From assembly GCA_963747555.1 (NCBI GenBank), contig CAVVFZ010000017.1, positions 138,838 to 202,837 of the forward strand: DNA of 64,000 nt, read 5' to 3'. The translations under genes and the position numbers were made by a program. This document shows positions 45,068 to 54,386 of this stretch, piece after piece. The notes under the pieces were generated by a model. It did no database searches. It worked only from the letters and a program-made list of their open reading frames with translations, and was not told the origin of the DNA. Position 1 is the first letter of the stretch. Each line of letters opens with the position of its first letter. The stretch comes from DUZB01 sp963747555. GTDB lineage: Bacteria; Desulfobacterota; DSM-4660; Desulfatiglandales; Desulfatiglandaceae.

Positions 45068-46147
45068 ATGATAAAAGTCTTAATTGTGGACGATCTCAAA
45101 TCAGCCAGGGAAATGATCCGGGACATTCTTGTTTCCGACCCGGAAATCTCTATCGTGGGTATGGCGGAAGATGAACCGGAAACCCTGGAGATTATAGAGA
45201 GGCTCCAACCGCATCTGATCGTCCTGGATTCCTTTCTGAGACAGACAAGCGGCTACAAAATCGCGGAGAAGGTCATGCGGATCAGGCCAACTCCGATCAT
45301 CATGTTAAGCACTTCTTCCGATGAACTCACGGATCACACACCGCGAATTTTTGATTGCGGGGTTCTCGACGTCATCCCCAAGACGGATCTTTACAGGTGG
45401 AGGACACACCCCGAAGTGGCGAAAGCGTTCATTCGAAAAATCAAATTGCTGTCAAAGGTGCGTCCGGAATCCTTGAAGGAATGTGGAGTAAGAAAGAGAA
45501 AACGTACTGAAAGACCAATCCGGGACGTAGATCTCCCGTTGAAAGAGGGGAACGGCCGAATAGTCGCCATTGTTTCTTCCACGGGAGGACCGAACGCGCT
45601 CTTCCAGATTCTTCAGAAACTCCCTCCGGATCTCCTGGTTCCCATACTGATCGTACAACATATGAGCAGCGGATTTATCAAAGGACTGGCGGAATGGCTG
45701 ACAGGCAAGGATCATCTGCGGGTCCGTGTGGCAAAGGAGCACGATCTCGTGATTCCCGGCCGAGTACTGTTGGCTCCGGACGATGTCCATCTCACGGTAA
45801 CCTCCAGTAAACGGATAAGACTGGTAGATACGCCCCCTGTCGGCGGCCACCGCCCTTCGGGGAATCACCTATTTCAATCCGTTGCGGATCACTATGGACC
45901 CGGGGCTCTCGGAATCATTCTCACGGGGATGGGAAGCGATGGCGTCGTCGGTATGGAATTTCTTAAGGCTGCAGGCGGAAAGACCATCGCTCAGGATGAA
46001 GATTCGAGCGTGATTTTCGGAATGCCCAAGGCGGCTATCGAGCGTGGCATCGTTGACCGGATTCTTCCCGTGACAAAAATCGCTTCCGAAATCATTGCAT
46101 TCTCCGCTTCGGGAAATCTGCAGTCAGAGGATAGCCGAAATGGATAA
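45068..46147 (+). CDS. cheB: Protein-glutamate methylesterase CheB
   Basis: 359 residues. N-terminal receiver with D8/D9 and D54 (LIVLDSFLRQT), then a basic linker and the methylesterase domain with the serine in IVSSTGGPNALFQIL, the histidine in QHMSSGF and the aspartate in TGMGSDGVVGM. It removes methyl groups from (or deamidates) receptors during adaptation. The receiver motif LDSFLRQTSG departs from the usual LDIEMPxMDG. It overlaps cheR by 8 bases. Confidence 0.95.
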   Translation: MIKVLIVDDLKSAREMIRDILVSDPEISIVGMAEDEPETLEIIERLQPHLIVLDSFLRQTSGYKIAEKVMRIRPTPIIMLSTSSDELTDHTPRIFDCGVLDVIPKTDLYRWRTHPEVAKAFIRKIKLLSKVRPESLKECGVRKRKRTERPIRDVDLPLKEGNGRIVAIVSSTGGPNALFQILQKLPPDLLVPILIVQHMSSGFIKGLAEWLTGKDHLRVRVAKEHDLVIPGRVLLAPDDVHLTVTSSKRIRLVDTPPVGGHRPSGNHLFQSVADHYGPGALGIILTGMGSDGVVGMEFLKAAGGKTIAQDEDSSVIFGMPKAAIERGIVDRILPVTKIASEIIAFSASGNLQSEDSRNG

Positions 46148-47303
46148 ACGGGAAACGAAAGAATCGGTTCTTTTTCCATTCAGTTCCTATTTAACGGAAA
46201 AGACAGGGATTACTTTCGAAAAAAATAGACAGGAACCCCTGAGAAACGCCATTTCGAACCGTCTGCTGGCTCTCAAGTTGACCGACCCCGAGGAATATTT
46301 CCTTCTTCTGAAGGGCGCCTGCGGGGATAACCTGGAGTTCAGCATTCTCATGGACCTGCTCACCATCCGGGAGAGCTTTTTCTTTCGCCACAAGGCTCAG
46401 TACGAGGCGCTCAGGAAGCATTGTCTGCCGCGAATTCTTGAAAGAAAAGGGCGTGAAGGGTCCATCAATATCTGGAGCGCCGGTTGCGCCAACGGAGAGG
46501 AGGCCTATTCCATCGCCATGGTTGTTCGGGACCTGATCCCTGAAACAACCGGGCGAAAGGTTCTCATCAGGGCCACGGACATCAGCGGTGACGCCCTGAT
46601 TCAGGCAAAGAAAGGGGAGTATTCCGAACGCGCCATCCGTGAACTGGAACCCTCACGGGTGGATCGGTTCTTTTTGAAAAAAGGTTCGCGATATTTTCTC
46701 AAAAACGAGATCAAAAGCATGGTTCACTTTGAATACTTCAATCTGGCCGAAAAACATTTTCCGCTGGAAGCCATGCCCCCGTGGGACCTCATATTCTGCC
46801 GCAATGTCATCATCTATTTTGCAGAAGAAACCACAAAAAGGCTTCTCCATAACTTCTACCTGTCTCTGACGGATGGAGGATACTTTTTTCCTGGATATTC
46901 CGAGACGCTACGCTATTTGAATACCGATTTTCTTTCTCTCGAAAAGGAAGGCGCTTTCATTTATCAGAAGAAGCTGCATAAAAGGGAAAGCCGTGGGGAT
47001 GCGTGCAACCTGGACGAAAACGGAAAAGGAGAAGAGATTCACCCGCCAACGAAGGCAGGCTTCCGAGTCCGCCCTGAAAACGGCGTCCGTAAAAAAAGAA
47101 AAGAAAAAGGGCGGATCTTTTCCTTCAAATTCTCTCCATGTACCGGGGATGCATTCCGCGATCCCCGAAAAGAACGATTCAGACGAGAAAGAAACAGGGG
47201 GGGGAGTCATGAGCCAAGCAGACACCATCCTGGCCGTTGCCCTCCAAAACGCCGATCAGGGGAAGAGCATGGAGGCCGTAGCCTTGTTGGGGGAGCTGAT
47301 TGA
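46140..47303 (+). CDS. cheR: CheR receptor methyltransferase, probably meant to be fused to TPR tail
   Basis: The first roughly 280 residues are a full CheR: N-terminal helices (LTIRESFFFRH), SAM motif IWSAGCANGEEAYSIAM, FEYFNLAEKHFPLE and DLIFCRNVIIYF. Beyond about 46980 the frame becomes a low-complexity basic linker, and after the G8 run at 47197-47204 it overlaps the TPR frame in the wrong register. Dropping one G there would fuse CheR to the TPR domain, an architecture known in FrzF. The true end is therefore uncertain. ATG 46140 is chosen over the upstream open frame inside cheB. Confidence 0.88.
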   Translation: MDKRETKESVLFPFSSYLTEKTGITFEKNRQEPLRNAISNRLLALKLTDPEEYFLLLKGACGDNLEFSILMDLLTIRESFFFRHKAQYEALRKHCLPRILERKGREGSINIWSAGCANGEEAYSIAMVVRDLIPETTGRKVLIRATDISGDALIQAKKGEYSERAIRELEPSRVDRFFLKKGSRYFLKNEIKSMVHFEYFNLAEKHFPLEAMPPWDLIFCRNVIIYFAEETTKRLLHNFYLSLTDGGYFFPGYSETLRYLNTDFLSLEKEGAFIYQKKLHKRESRGDACNLDENGKGEEIHPPTKAGFRVRPENGVRKKRKEKGRIFSFKFSPCTGDAFRDPRKERFRRERNRGGSHEPSRHHPGRCPPKRRSGEEHGGRSLVGGAD

Positions 47304-47634
47304 TAGCGACCCCCTCTGTGAAAAGGCCTACTTCCTCCTGGCAATGATCTGTCGCAACACGGGAGATCCACATCAGGCCATCGTGTATCTGAAAAAGGCC
47401 GCCTACCTGAATCCAACAGATCCCGTGGTCCGGCTGCATCTTGCAGACGCCTACAAGGAGGCCTCGGAAGACCGAAACGCCACAAGGGAATATGCCAACG
47501 TGATCACCCTGCTTGAAAATACAAACGAAGAACAAACCGCCTTTTTTTCGGAAGGATTCTCAAAAGAGGCGCTCATGGAAACAGCCAGGGCGCATCTTCG
47601 AACCCTGCATGGCCAACAGCCGGACACGATCTAA
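47209..47634 (+). CDS. TPR protein, either separate gene or C-terminal part of CheR
   Basis: 141 residues from ATG 47209: MSQADTILAVALQNADQGKS, then TPR helices (AVALLGELIDSDPLCEKAYF, GDPHQAIVYLKKAAYLNPTD, RLHLADAYKEASEDRNA). The purine run before the ATG could act as a ribosome site, and the same frame is open back to 46993. TPR modules attached to CheR control which receptor sites are methylated in Frz. Last gene of the chemosensory operon. Confidence 0.8.
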   Translation: MSQADTILAVALQNADQGKSMEAVALLGELIDSDPLCEKAYFLLAMICRNTGDPHQAIVYLKKAAYLNPTDPVVRLHLADAYKEASEDRNATREYANVITLLENTNEEQTAFFSEGFSKEALMETARAHLRTLHGQQPDTI

Positions 47635-48029
47635 CCCCTATCAAATGGTTGGAGCTTCAGAGCAAATTTTGGCACCTACCATATCATATGCCCATGTAGC
47701 GTTTCCCGGTTTTCCATTTCTATAGAAAATTTTCATCATTACATGATAAGAGCCCTGCAAATTGTTCTATGAAAGCGAATTTTGTGACTTCGAGGCCGGC
47801 ATATGTAATCTTGCGTTGGACACTTCTCAATTTTTCGGTTTACAAGGGGGTGAAAATAGGCCTAAATTTGCTCAGGTGACGTACAAGGCTTATTCAAGCA
47901 CCATTTTCCCATAACCGGATTGGCATTTCTTGATGGGCTGCAAAATAGCTTAAAGCTGATGGCTTAAAAAACATCTTCGAGTAAAAACCGTTTATAACAG
48001 CGTGGGTTGTATTCTTGGGAGGTAGCACG
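47635..48029. other. Intergenic, no gene recognised
   Basis: AT-rich spacer between the chemosensory operon and the hybrid kinase. It must hold the kinase promoter, but no confident -35/-10 or sigma-54 site was found. Confidence 0.5.
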
Positions 48030-49592
48030 ATGGCTCAATTTAAAGTACATACGGAATTTGCGACAGCAGAACGTGCTTCTGTTGAAGAGATTCAGAGACA
48101 GCAGCAAATCTTTCAGGATGTGCCATTGATGAACCAGATGCTTGATGCCGTGCCAAATATTGTGGTCGTGCTGAATCACGAAAGGCAGATCGTATTTGCC
48201 AACCGAAGCCTGTACAATACCTTAGGCATAAAAAATGGAGAAATGGATCGAGTTATTGGAAGTCGTCCCGGGGAGATTTTGAGATGTGTACACGCATTTG
48301 AATCGGAAGGTGGCTGTGGTACTACTGTTTTTTGCAGTACCTGCGGTGCGGTAAAGGCCATTCTTTCGAGCCAGAAAGAGAAAGCAGAGGTACAGGAGTG
48401 CCGCATTATTCAGGATCAGACAGGAGATGCGCTGGACCTGCGCGTCTGGGCAAATCCGCTGGTATTGAACGATTTCCTGTTTACGGTTTTTACTGTGATA
48501 GATATCAGTCATGAGAAACGGCGTGAATTCCTGGAGCGCATTTTCTTTCACGATATTCTAAACACGGCAGGTGGGCTCAGAGGATCAGCCGAACTGATCC
48601 GAGAAGCCGGTTTGGAAGAACTGAATGAATTTCAAGATATTATTCTTAGGCTTTCCAATGATCTGATTGATGAAATTCAGGCCCAGCGGCAGCTGGCCGC
48701 TGCGGAAAACGAGGAATTGGCGGCACATCCGAGTGGGTTTATTACGGCGGATATCCTGGCGGAAATTGTGGATCTATACAACGGGCATGAAGTGGCACGG
48801 GGGAAACACATTCGGATTGACGATAAAGCCTATCACGGCAGGTTGATAACCGACCGCACCCTGCTTCGCCGCGTGCTGGGAAACATGACGAAGAACGCTC
48901 TGGAGGCGTCCGGGCTGGGCGATACGGTAACGCTGGGATGTGAAGCGATCGACCAAGGCGTGTCGTTCTGGGTGCATAACCCAGGTTTGATCCCAATGGA
49001 TATTCAATTGCAGATTTTTCAACGGTCCTTTTCCACAAAAGGTTCAGGCCGTGGATTAGGCACTTACAGCATCAAATTGTTGACTGAACGGTATTTGAAA
49101 GGTCGTGTTTCGTTTGGGACGTCTCTCGAAGAGGGAACGGTGTTCCGGGCGGTTTGTCCCAATCTGCCGCTGGAAGAAATGTCGTTACCCCATGCTGTTT
49201 TTTCTTCTCAGGAAAAAAAATCCCGCGTCCTACGCATTTTGATCGCTGAAGATAACCCTGTAAATCAGAAACTGATGAGCCGAATGATTGAGAGACTGGG
49301 TCACACGGCTGTTGTTGCCGGCACCGGAAAAGCCGCACTGGATGCCCTGGCACATGAACCGTTTGACCTGGTGCTGATGGATTGTCAGATGCCTGAGATG
49401 GACGGTTTTGAGGCTACAAAAGCGATCCGCAAATCACATCTGACCCGGAATTCAAACATTCCTATTGTGGCAATGACCGGTCATACAGAGGAGAAAAGCC
49501 GCGAGGCATGTTTGGCAGCAGGGATGAATGATCATGTATCCAAACCTGTGGGAAAAGAACTGCTGACCGAAATCTTGGAGCGATGGGCGTGA
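48030..49592 (+). CDS. PAS hybrid histidine kinase with C-terminal receiver
   Basis: 520 residues, no membrane helix. A PAS domain (MLDAVPNIVVVLNHERQIVF) contains a Cys-rich insert (GGCGTTVFCSTCGAVKAI). A HisKA-like segment follows (FFHDILNTAGGLRGSAELI, histidine in HDILN), then an HATPase domain (NMTKNALEASG, GSGRGLGTYSIKLL) and a receiver (LIAEDNPVNQKLM, LVLMDCQMPEMDG, SKPVGKELL). ATG 48030 has GGGAGG upstream. The Cys cluster could bind metal or sense redox (inference). The partner is unknown; it may feed the nearby chemosensory or pilin system. Confidence 0.92.
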   Translation: MAQFKVHTEFATAERASVEEIQRQQQIFQDVPLMNQMLDAVPNIVVVLNHERQIVFANRSLYNTLGIKNGEMDRVIGSRPGEILRCVHAFESEGGCGTTVFCSTCGAVKAILSSQKEKAEVQECRIIQDQTGDALDLRVWANPLVLNDFLFTVFTVIDISHEKRREFLERIFFHDILNTAGGLRGSAELIREAGLEELNEFQDIILRLSNDLIDEIQAQRQLAAAENEELAAHPSGFITADILAEIVDLYNGHEVARGKHIRIDDKAYHGRLITDRTLLRRVLGNMTKNALEASGLGDTVTLGCEAIDQGVSFWVHNPGLIPMDIQLQIFQRSFSTKGSGRGLGTYSIKLLTERYLKGRVSFGTSLEEGTVFRAVCPNLPLEEMSLPHAVFSSQEKKSRVLRILIAEDNPVNQKLMSRMIERLGHTAVVAGTGKAALDALAHEPFDLVLMDCQMPEMDGFEATKAIRKSHLTRNSNIPIVAMTGHTEEKSREACLAAGMNDHVSKPVGKELLTEILERWA

Positions 49593-50375
49593 AGAAAAAG
49601 CCCCTTATGCAACTTCATTTAAACCGGGCCAACCCCGGCAGGTTGCCGCATTACAAAACCGGGATCGGGTGCTTTTCATGTTTCGCTTTGCCAGCATTAA
49701 TTGGCTTTAGTAAACAGCATGTTATGCGCGTTCACTCATTATCCGGGGCCAGTCGCAAAGAATATTCGCTGCGTCCATCTCGCCGAAGCAGTATTCGTGA
49801 ATCTATTTTGAAATTTGCTCTCTTGGTATCAAATTCCCATGAGCACCTATGGCATTCATGCCCCAATTGGGGTAGAAATGTCCTACCCATTTCTGCCCCA
49901 TATCTTCTCCTTGGGCATGACATCCTTCTTTAAAACCCATAAAAACAGATAGATACGATTTTTATTCCTTCTGGCGCAGGGCATGCATGTCTTAATAGCA
50001 GGCAACCTGTCGGCCAGATTGAAGAAGAAACGAAGTCAAATTTCCGGCGGCATCCAATCTTGTGCATACAAAGCAGTGGACGGTGGCAGTAGGCACCGCA
50101 GCGCTACTGAATACCTTCAAGCCTATGCAATCACAGATCCAAATTATGGTATTCGTGTTTGGAAACGCGGCTCTCGGGGTAGTCCTTGCAGTGTTGCTTA
50201 CTTATCAGTTCTTCGTCAAACAGCAAAAGCTGAACAAGGCGCTGAAGGCAACGCAGCAGATCGCACGCCTTAGCTTGACCTCAAGGCCAAAATGCCTTGG
50301 TATAAAAGGCAAATAAAAATTTCTAAACGTAGTTTATCTTTAATTAACAAGATGATACGTAAAATATCCGAAACA
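49593..50375. other. Long gap with one doubtful small membrane ORF
   Basis: No recognised gene. A GTG-initiated frame at 50062-50316 (84 residues) contains one strong hydrophobic helix (MVFVFGNAALGVVLAVLLTYQ) followed by a polar helix; it lacks a ribosome site and may be chance or a remnant. The sequence ends at the sigma-54-like site of module C. Confidence 0.4.
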
Positions 50376-50391
50376 TGACACGAACCTTGCA
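50376..50391 (+). promoter_or_regulatory. Sigma-54-like promoter of pilin module C
   Basis: TGACACGAACCTTGCA: the -12 TTGCA is exact and the -24 element reads GA in place of GG, with the correct 10-base spacing. It ends 68 bases before the fimT start, exactly as in module B, which supports a shared origin. Confidence 0.65.
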
Positions 50392-50458
50392 TAACTATTT
50401 GACCATGAGAATGTGTGCAGGCGCAGCTGACAACGTAAAGAGGTTGCTGAACAGGAAA

Positions 50459-50956
50459 ATGCGAGTATCTCAGACGCTAAGGAAAAGAGACTCAGGATTC
50501 ACCCTGATTGAAATGATGATCGTGATTGCCGTGCTTGGCATTATGGCCGCAATTGCTACCCCTACCTTTATGAAGCTTTTACCTGGGATGCGGCTGAACG
50601 GATCGGCAAGGGATATATTTGTGACTATGAATCTGGCCAGAATGCAGGCCGTTGCAAAAAATTCTACTGGGAATATTAAATTTAATTCAGGTACTACCTA
50701 TACAGCCTGGGTGGATAACCCCTTGTCGGGAACCAAATATGCGTTGGATAACGTCGATACTCTGATAAAGAATGGCTCAACGGAGACAGGCGTTACTATT
50801 GGCTACGTATTGGCAGATGGTGGAAATACATTCGCATATAACAGCAGGGGTTTACCTTCAGGAACCTCAGGCGCAAGTACAATTACATTGACAAACTCAG
50901 AGGGCGCGGTGCAGACGGTGGTGGTAAACGCCCTTGGGATAGTTAAGATCCCTTAA
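50459..50956 (+). CDS. FimT/GspH-type minor pseudopilin (module C)
   Basis: 165 residues. MRVSQTLRKRDSG, then FTLIEMMIVIAVLGIMAAIA and PTFMKLLPGMRLNGSARDIF, nearly the same as the module B copy. The C-terminal domain (NSEGAVQTVVVNALGIVKI) has diverged. ATG 50459 is preferred; the frame is open to 50375, but that start overlaps the sigma-54 site. First gene of module C. Confidence 0.88.
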   Translation: MRVSQTLRKRDSGFTLIEMMIVIAVLGIMAAIATPTFMKLLPGMRLNGSARDIFVTMNLARMQAVAKNSTGNIKFNSGTTYTAWVDNPLSGTKYALDNVDTLIKNGSTETGVTIGYVLADGGNTFAYNSRGLPSGTSGASTITLTNSEGAVQTVVVNALGIVKIP

Positions 50957-51009
50957 CAAAACAGATCGATGTCTATTTCCTTGTGCATGTAAAGATAGGG
51001 TGAAATGTC

Positions 51010-51471
51010 ATGACTAATAAAGCATCCAAACAAAATTCAGTTGACCCCAAAAAGGCGAGGCAGGGCTTTACTCTAATAGAAGTCTTGATAGCAATTGTAA
51101 TTCTTTCAGTTGCTTTATTGGGGATGTCTGCTCTGACAGTAGGAATAATCAACGGAAATGCGTTTAGCAAAAATCTTTCTACAGCTACAACCTTGGCGCG
51201 GGATAAAATGGAAGACATCAGAAGATTGGGTTACTCAGGTTCGCCAACAACGGAAACACCCGACACCGAAGCTTATGGTACTATCACCAATGCTTCTGGT
51301 GATATTCTTCCGGAGTATGCGGCATACGAGAGGGTCACGGTAGCCGACATGTACACCGCTGGGACCGTTTGGCCGCCAGACGGCATGAAGGCTGTAACGG
51401 TAACCGTTAACTGGAAAGATCCTAAGCAGATTGTACATTCGGTTATACTCAAGACAAGCCTTGCCAAATAA
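51010..51471 (+). CDS. PilV-like minor pilin (module C)
   Basis: 153 residues. Leader ending KKARQG, then FTLIEVLIAIVILSVALLGM and ATTLARDKMEDIRRLGY as in module B. The C-terminal domain is longer than in the module B copy and ends QIVHSVILKTSLAK. Ten bases before pilW. Confidence 0.87.
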   Translation: MTNKASKQNSVDPKKARQGFTLIEVLIAIVILSVALLGMSALTVGIINGNAFSKNLSTATTLARDKMEDIRRLGYSGSPTTETPDTEAYGTITNASGDILPEYAAYERVTVADMYTAGTVWPPDGMKAVTVTVNWKDPKQIVHSVILKTSLAK

Positions 51472-51481
51472 GAGGAAATCG

Positions 51482-52090
51482 ATGCGTTGTTCCAGAGAAA
51501 ATAGCGAACGTGGGTTCACACTTGTTGAATTGCTCATTGCCATGGCAATCTCACTGGTTGTGCTAACATCTTTATCCAGTGCGTTCATGAGCCAACGTAA
51601 GACCTACGCTGTGCAAGAGCAAATTACCGAGATGATTCAGGGCGCAAGGGGAGCCATGGACATCATCAGCCGGGAAATCATGATGGCTGGGTATGATCCA
51701 ATGAGAGCGGGTATCGTTGGTATCCCTTATAGCGCGACTCAGTTAGAAATCAAGGCGGATTTAAATGGAGACGGAGATACGATTGACTTAAATGAAACTA
51801 TAATCTACACCAGCAGTGGAACAACGATCGAGAGGCTGGATGAACAGGTGGATCTAACAACTACTGTAACTCTTGCCGAAAATAGTACGTTTGGATTTAC
51901 ATACTGGGAAAATGATGGGACCACAAAAGTCATATCGGCAGCAAATGAGGGCAATATCCGTCAGATTGATATAACAATAACCACCAAGACTTCAAAACCA
52001 GATCCCAATTACTCTCATCCAGTTAACAATGACGGTTACAGGACTTATACCTTAAGCTCACGTGTAACCCCGCCCAATCTTGAGCTTTAG
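51482..52090 (+). CDS. PilW-like minor pilin (module C, intact)
   Basis: 202 residues from ATG 51482 with AGAGGA upstream. MRCSRENSERG then FTLVELLIAMAISLVVLTSL, SQRKTYAVQEQITEMIQGAR, IISREIMMAGYDPMRAG and ADLNGDGDTIDLNETIIYT. The frame is open to 51431, but the short leader is the normal prepilin form. This copy shows what the disrupted module B pilW should look like. Confidence 0.88.
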   Translation: MRCSRENSERGFTLVELLIAMAISLVVLTSLSSAFMSQRKTYAVQEQITEMIQGARGAMDIISREIMMAGYDPMRAGIVGIPYSATQLEIKADLNGDGDTIDLNETIIYTSSGTTIERLDEQVDLTTTVTLAENSTFGFTYWENDGTTKVISAANEGNIRQIDITITTKTSKPDPNYSHPVNNDGYRTYTLSSRVTPPNLEL

Positions 52091-52107
52091 ACGGAGGCCC
52101 TGGTATT

Positions 52108-53413
52108 ATGAGGCTATCATTGAAAACAAAATTGCGATTATCACTTATACAGTGTGTGTGTAATAATGAAAACGGTGCCGTGCTCGTTATCGGGTTGATG
52201 TTTATGGTGATTCTGGCAATGTTAGGGATCACCGCCGTAGTTATGACAACGACGGACATGAAGATTGGAGGAAATTATAAGGCCAATGAAAAGGCCTTTT
52301 ATGCTGCCGAGGCAGGTGCCCAGGAGGCGAGAGAAAGATTGAGACTAAAGCCAGATACTGATCCTGCACATCTGGACATTGTGAGTGATGAATTACATAC
52401 AAATGCCGCCGATTGGACGTTCTATATCGGTACCGATGAGAAGACCCAGAAGAAAGGATATAACAGCGGCAATCCCATGGACGGAAAGGCTCCCAGCTTG
52501 CAGACTGGTGTTGTTGAGCCATCCTTAATTATGGAATACACCGTGGTCATCACCCATCAAGTTGATGGGAGCGGCGCTGTTTTGTACTGGGGCGACTCAA
52601 ACGGGGACGGTGATCCCGAGCGCCATACTGATGATGCCAATAATCACCCGAACATCTATTTGATCACCAGCTATGGCAGTGCCGCGGGCGCCAATAATGT
52701 GGTCCAAATTGAGGTGACGCGGATCCAGCCGATCCCAATTGAGGCTGCCCTTTATACTGGCATAGGGGCCAAGCTTAACGGAAATGGTTTGCTGATAGAC
52801 GGGAACGATATGTGCGGAGGTTCAAAATAAACCGGGAGTTGCAACTCCCCTCCCACCCATTGACGCCGATGAGCCCATTAATCCGCCCCCCCACCCCGAA
52901 GTCATCACGGATCGGGAAGGAGCAGTCCCGGATGTCAAATATAATGCGAATGCTATACCTGTTCATTCAATAATCGCTTCTCTCAAAAAGTCGGCAGATT
53001 TTTCGTATCCGGGCGGTGGCGTTCCTAACGGCGGCACCACGCCGGGGCCTGGAGATGGCTGGGGCACACTGACTGGTATGTCGACCCGCCCACATGCAGC
53101 ACCTGTAATATTGTATACTACGACAGCGACATCAAGTTCACCGGTACTGTTGAGGGGATGTGGAATTCTTCTGGTTGATGGGGATTTAGACCTCGCCGGT
53201 GGCTTTAACTGGTATGGCACAGTGGTTGTTGCAGGAAAACTAAAATCTACCGGAAATGTGAAAATTAGGGGTGCCGTGCTTACAGAGGGCGACACCCAAA
53301 TAGATTTTATAGCGGGAAGCGTCGATTTGGCCTACTGTAGCTCCGCTACTGAAGCCCCATTCAAATATCATTCCCTCAATGTGCTTACATGGAAAGAGCT
53401 CTTAACCGAGTAA
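52108..53413 (+). pseudogene. PilX-like protein (module C), three frameshifts
   Basis: The N-terminal 240 residues are a normal PilX start (ALVIGLMFMVILAMLGITAVV, TTDMKIGGNYKANEKAFYAA). The frame stops at 52830; removing one A near 52825 restores NKPGVATPLPP. Two further shifts near 53050-53083 and at 53155 are needed to read PPTCSTCNIVYYD and then GCGILLVDGDLDLAGG, matching the intact copy at 25900. The full product would be about 430 residues. Pseudogene or repeated indel errors. Confidence 0.8.
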
Positions 53414-53761
53414 AAAAAGTTTTAGGAAACTGATCACAGGCAGACACGCCCCGAAGGGCTGACTGCGATCTCCCTCTTGCATTTATTGGCTTTCTGTGGG
53501 AGCGTTTTTTTGCCGCGATAATTCCCGAGGAGTCGCGGCGAGGATGCCGCTTGACAGGTCGCGTGTGACTGGAAAAGGCCTGGCAGAAAGCACCCGAGCG
53601 AGACTTGTCCACCTGACGGGCTTGGAACCGCCGAAGGCATCGAGAGGTCTCCCTGTGACCACTTACCTTTTTAGTTCACTATATATGTTCTGGATTTTAC
53701 ACAAGTTAGCACTGAACTTTGAGCTTTTTAGGCATTTGTAAAGTTTAACTCTTCAGCGTGC
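53414..53761. other. Spacer between convergent genes
   Basis: No gene was recognised. Short open frames are present but without ribosome sites or family resemblance. Confidence 0.45.
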
Positions 53762-54361
53762 TCAATCCTCCGACCAGAAATCCGGTAGTTTGCCATTATT
53801 CATACGTTTCACCTCATCGGTAAGTCTGTGTATCTCTTTGGTTATTTTCCTTACCTCCTCGATCATCTCTTTCTTTCTGGCAAAGTCTTTATTTTTAGAA
53901 GCCTCACGCACCTTTTCGATAGCCGCATTCAATTCAACCTTGAGCGCCTTTTTCTCAGCCCAGCATTCGTATATAGGCCTACTTTGTTCTGCCTTGTTCT
54001 GTTTTGTATCAGCCACCTCCTCAGGCTTTCCGTCTCTTTTTCCTCCATTTTTTCTTTTTCCTTTTCGTCCCCAAAAGCTCCTCCCTGCTTTCCGGCTTCG
54101 TCCTTCGCCGTGGGCGCTTCTGCTTCAGCGGGGGGCGCTTTTTCCTCGGGCAAATCCTCTATCTTTTCAATTTCCTTTACCCGGTCTTTTTGAATCCGAT
54201 GATCCCGCCAAATCTTTTAAACTTTATCTGCCCTCCTTCCTCCCAGTATTGATCAGCAACAAACTCTCCCCCGTCCTTGAGATGGATAATATACGAGGAA
54301 AAACATATTAGGGGATAAAACAGAAACAAATACCAAAAATGGTTACAAAAGATTTTTTCAT
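53762..54361 (-). pseudogene. Secreted YW-motif/coiled-coil protein (pilin-linked family, copy C), frameshifted
   Basis: ATG 54361 opens MKKSFVTIFGICFCFI; one base later the family domain follows as SSYIIHLKDGGEFVADQYWE, EGGQIKFKRFGGIIG. At least two more shifts separate it from the acidic linker and from the intact tail (CWAEKKALKVELNAAIEKV...NNGKLPDFW). Layout equals copies A and B. It is convergent with the module C pilX, as copy B is with module B. Confidence 0.72.
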
Positions 54362-54386
54362 AATACCTCCGATGCCGAACTCCCAA

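Noticed and set aside
49583..49933. 116-codon open frame after the hybrid kinase
   Set aside because: No ribosome site, odd composition and no family resemblance; overlaps the kinase stop.
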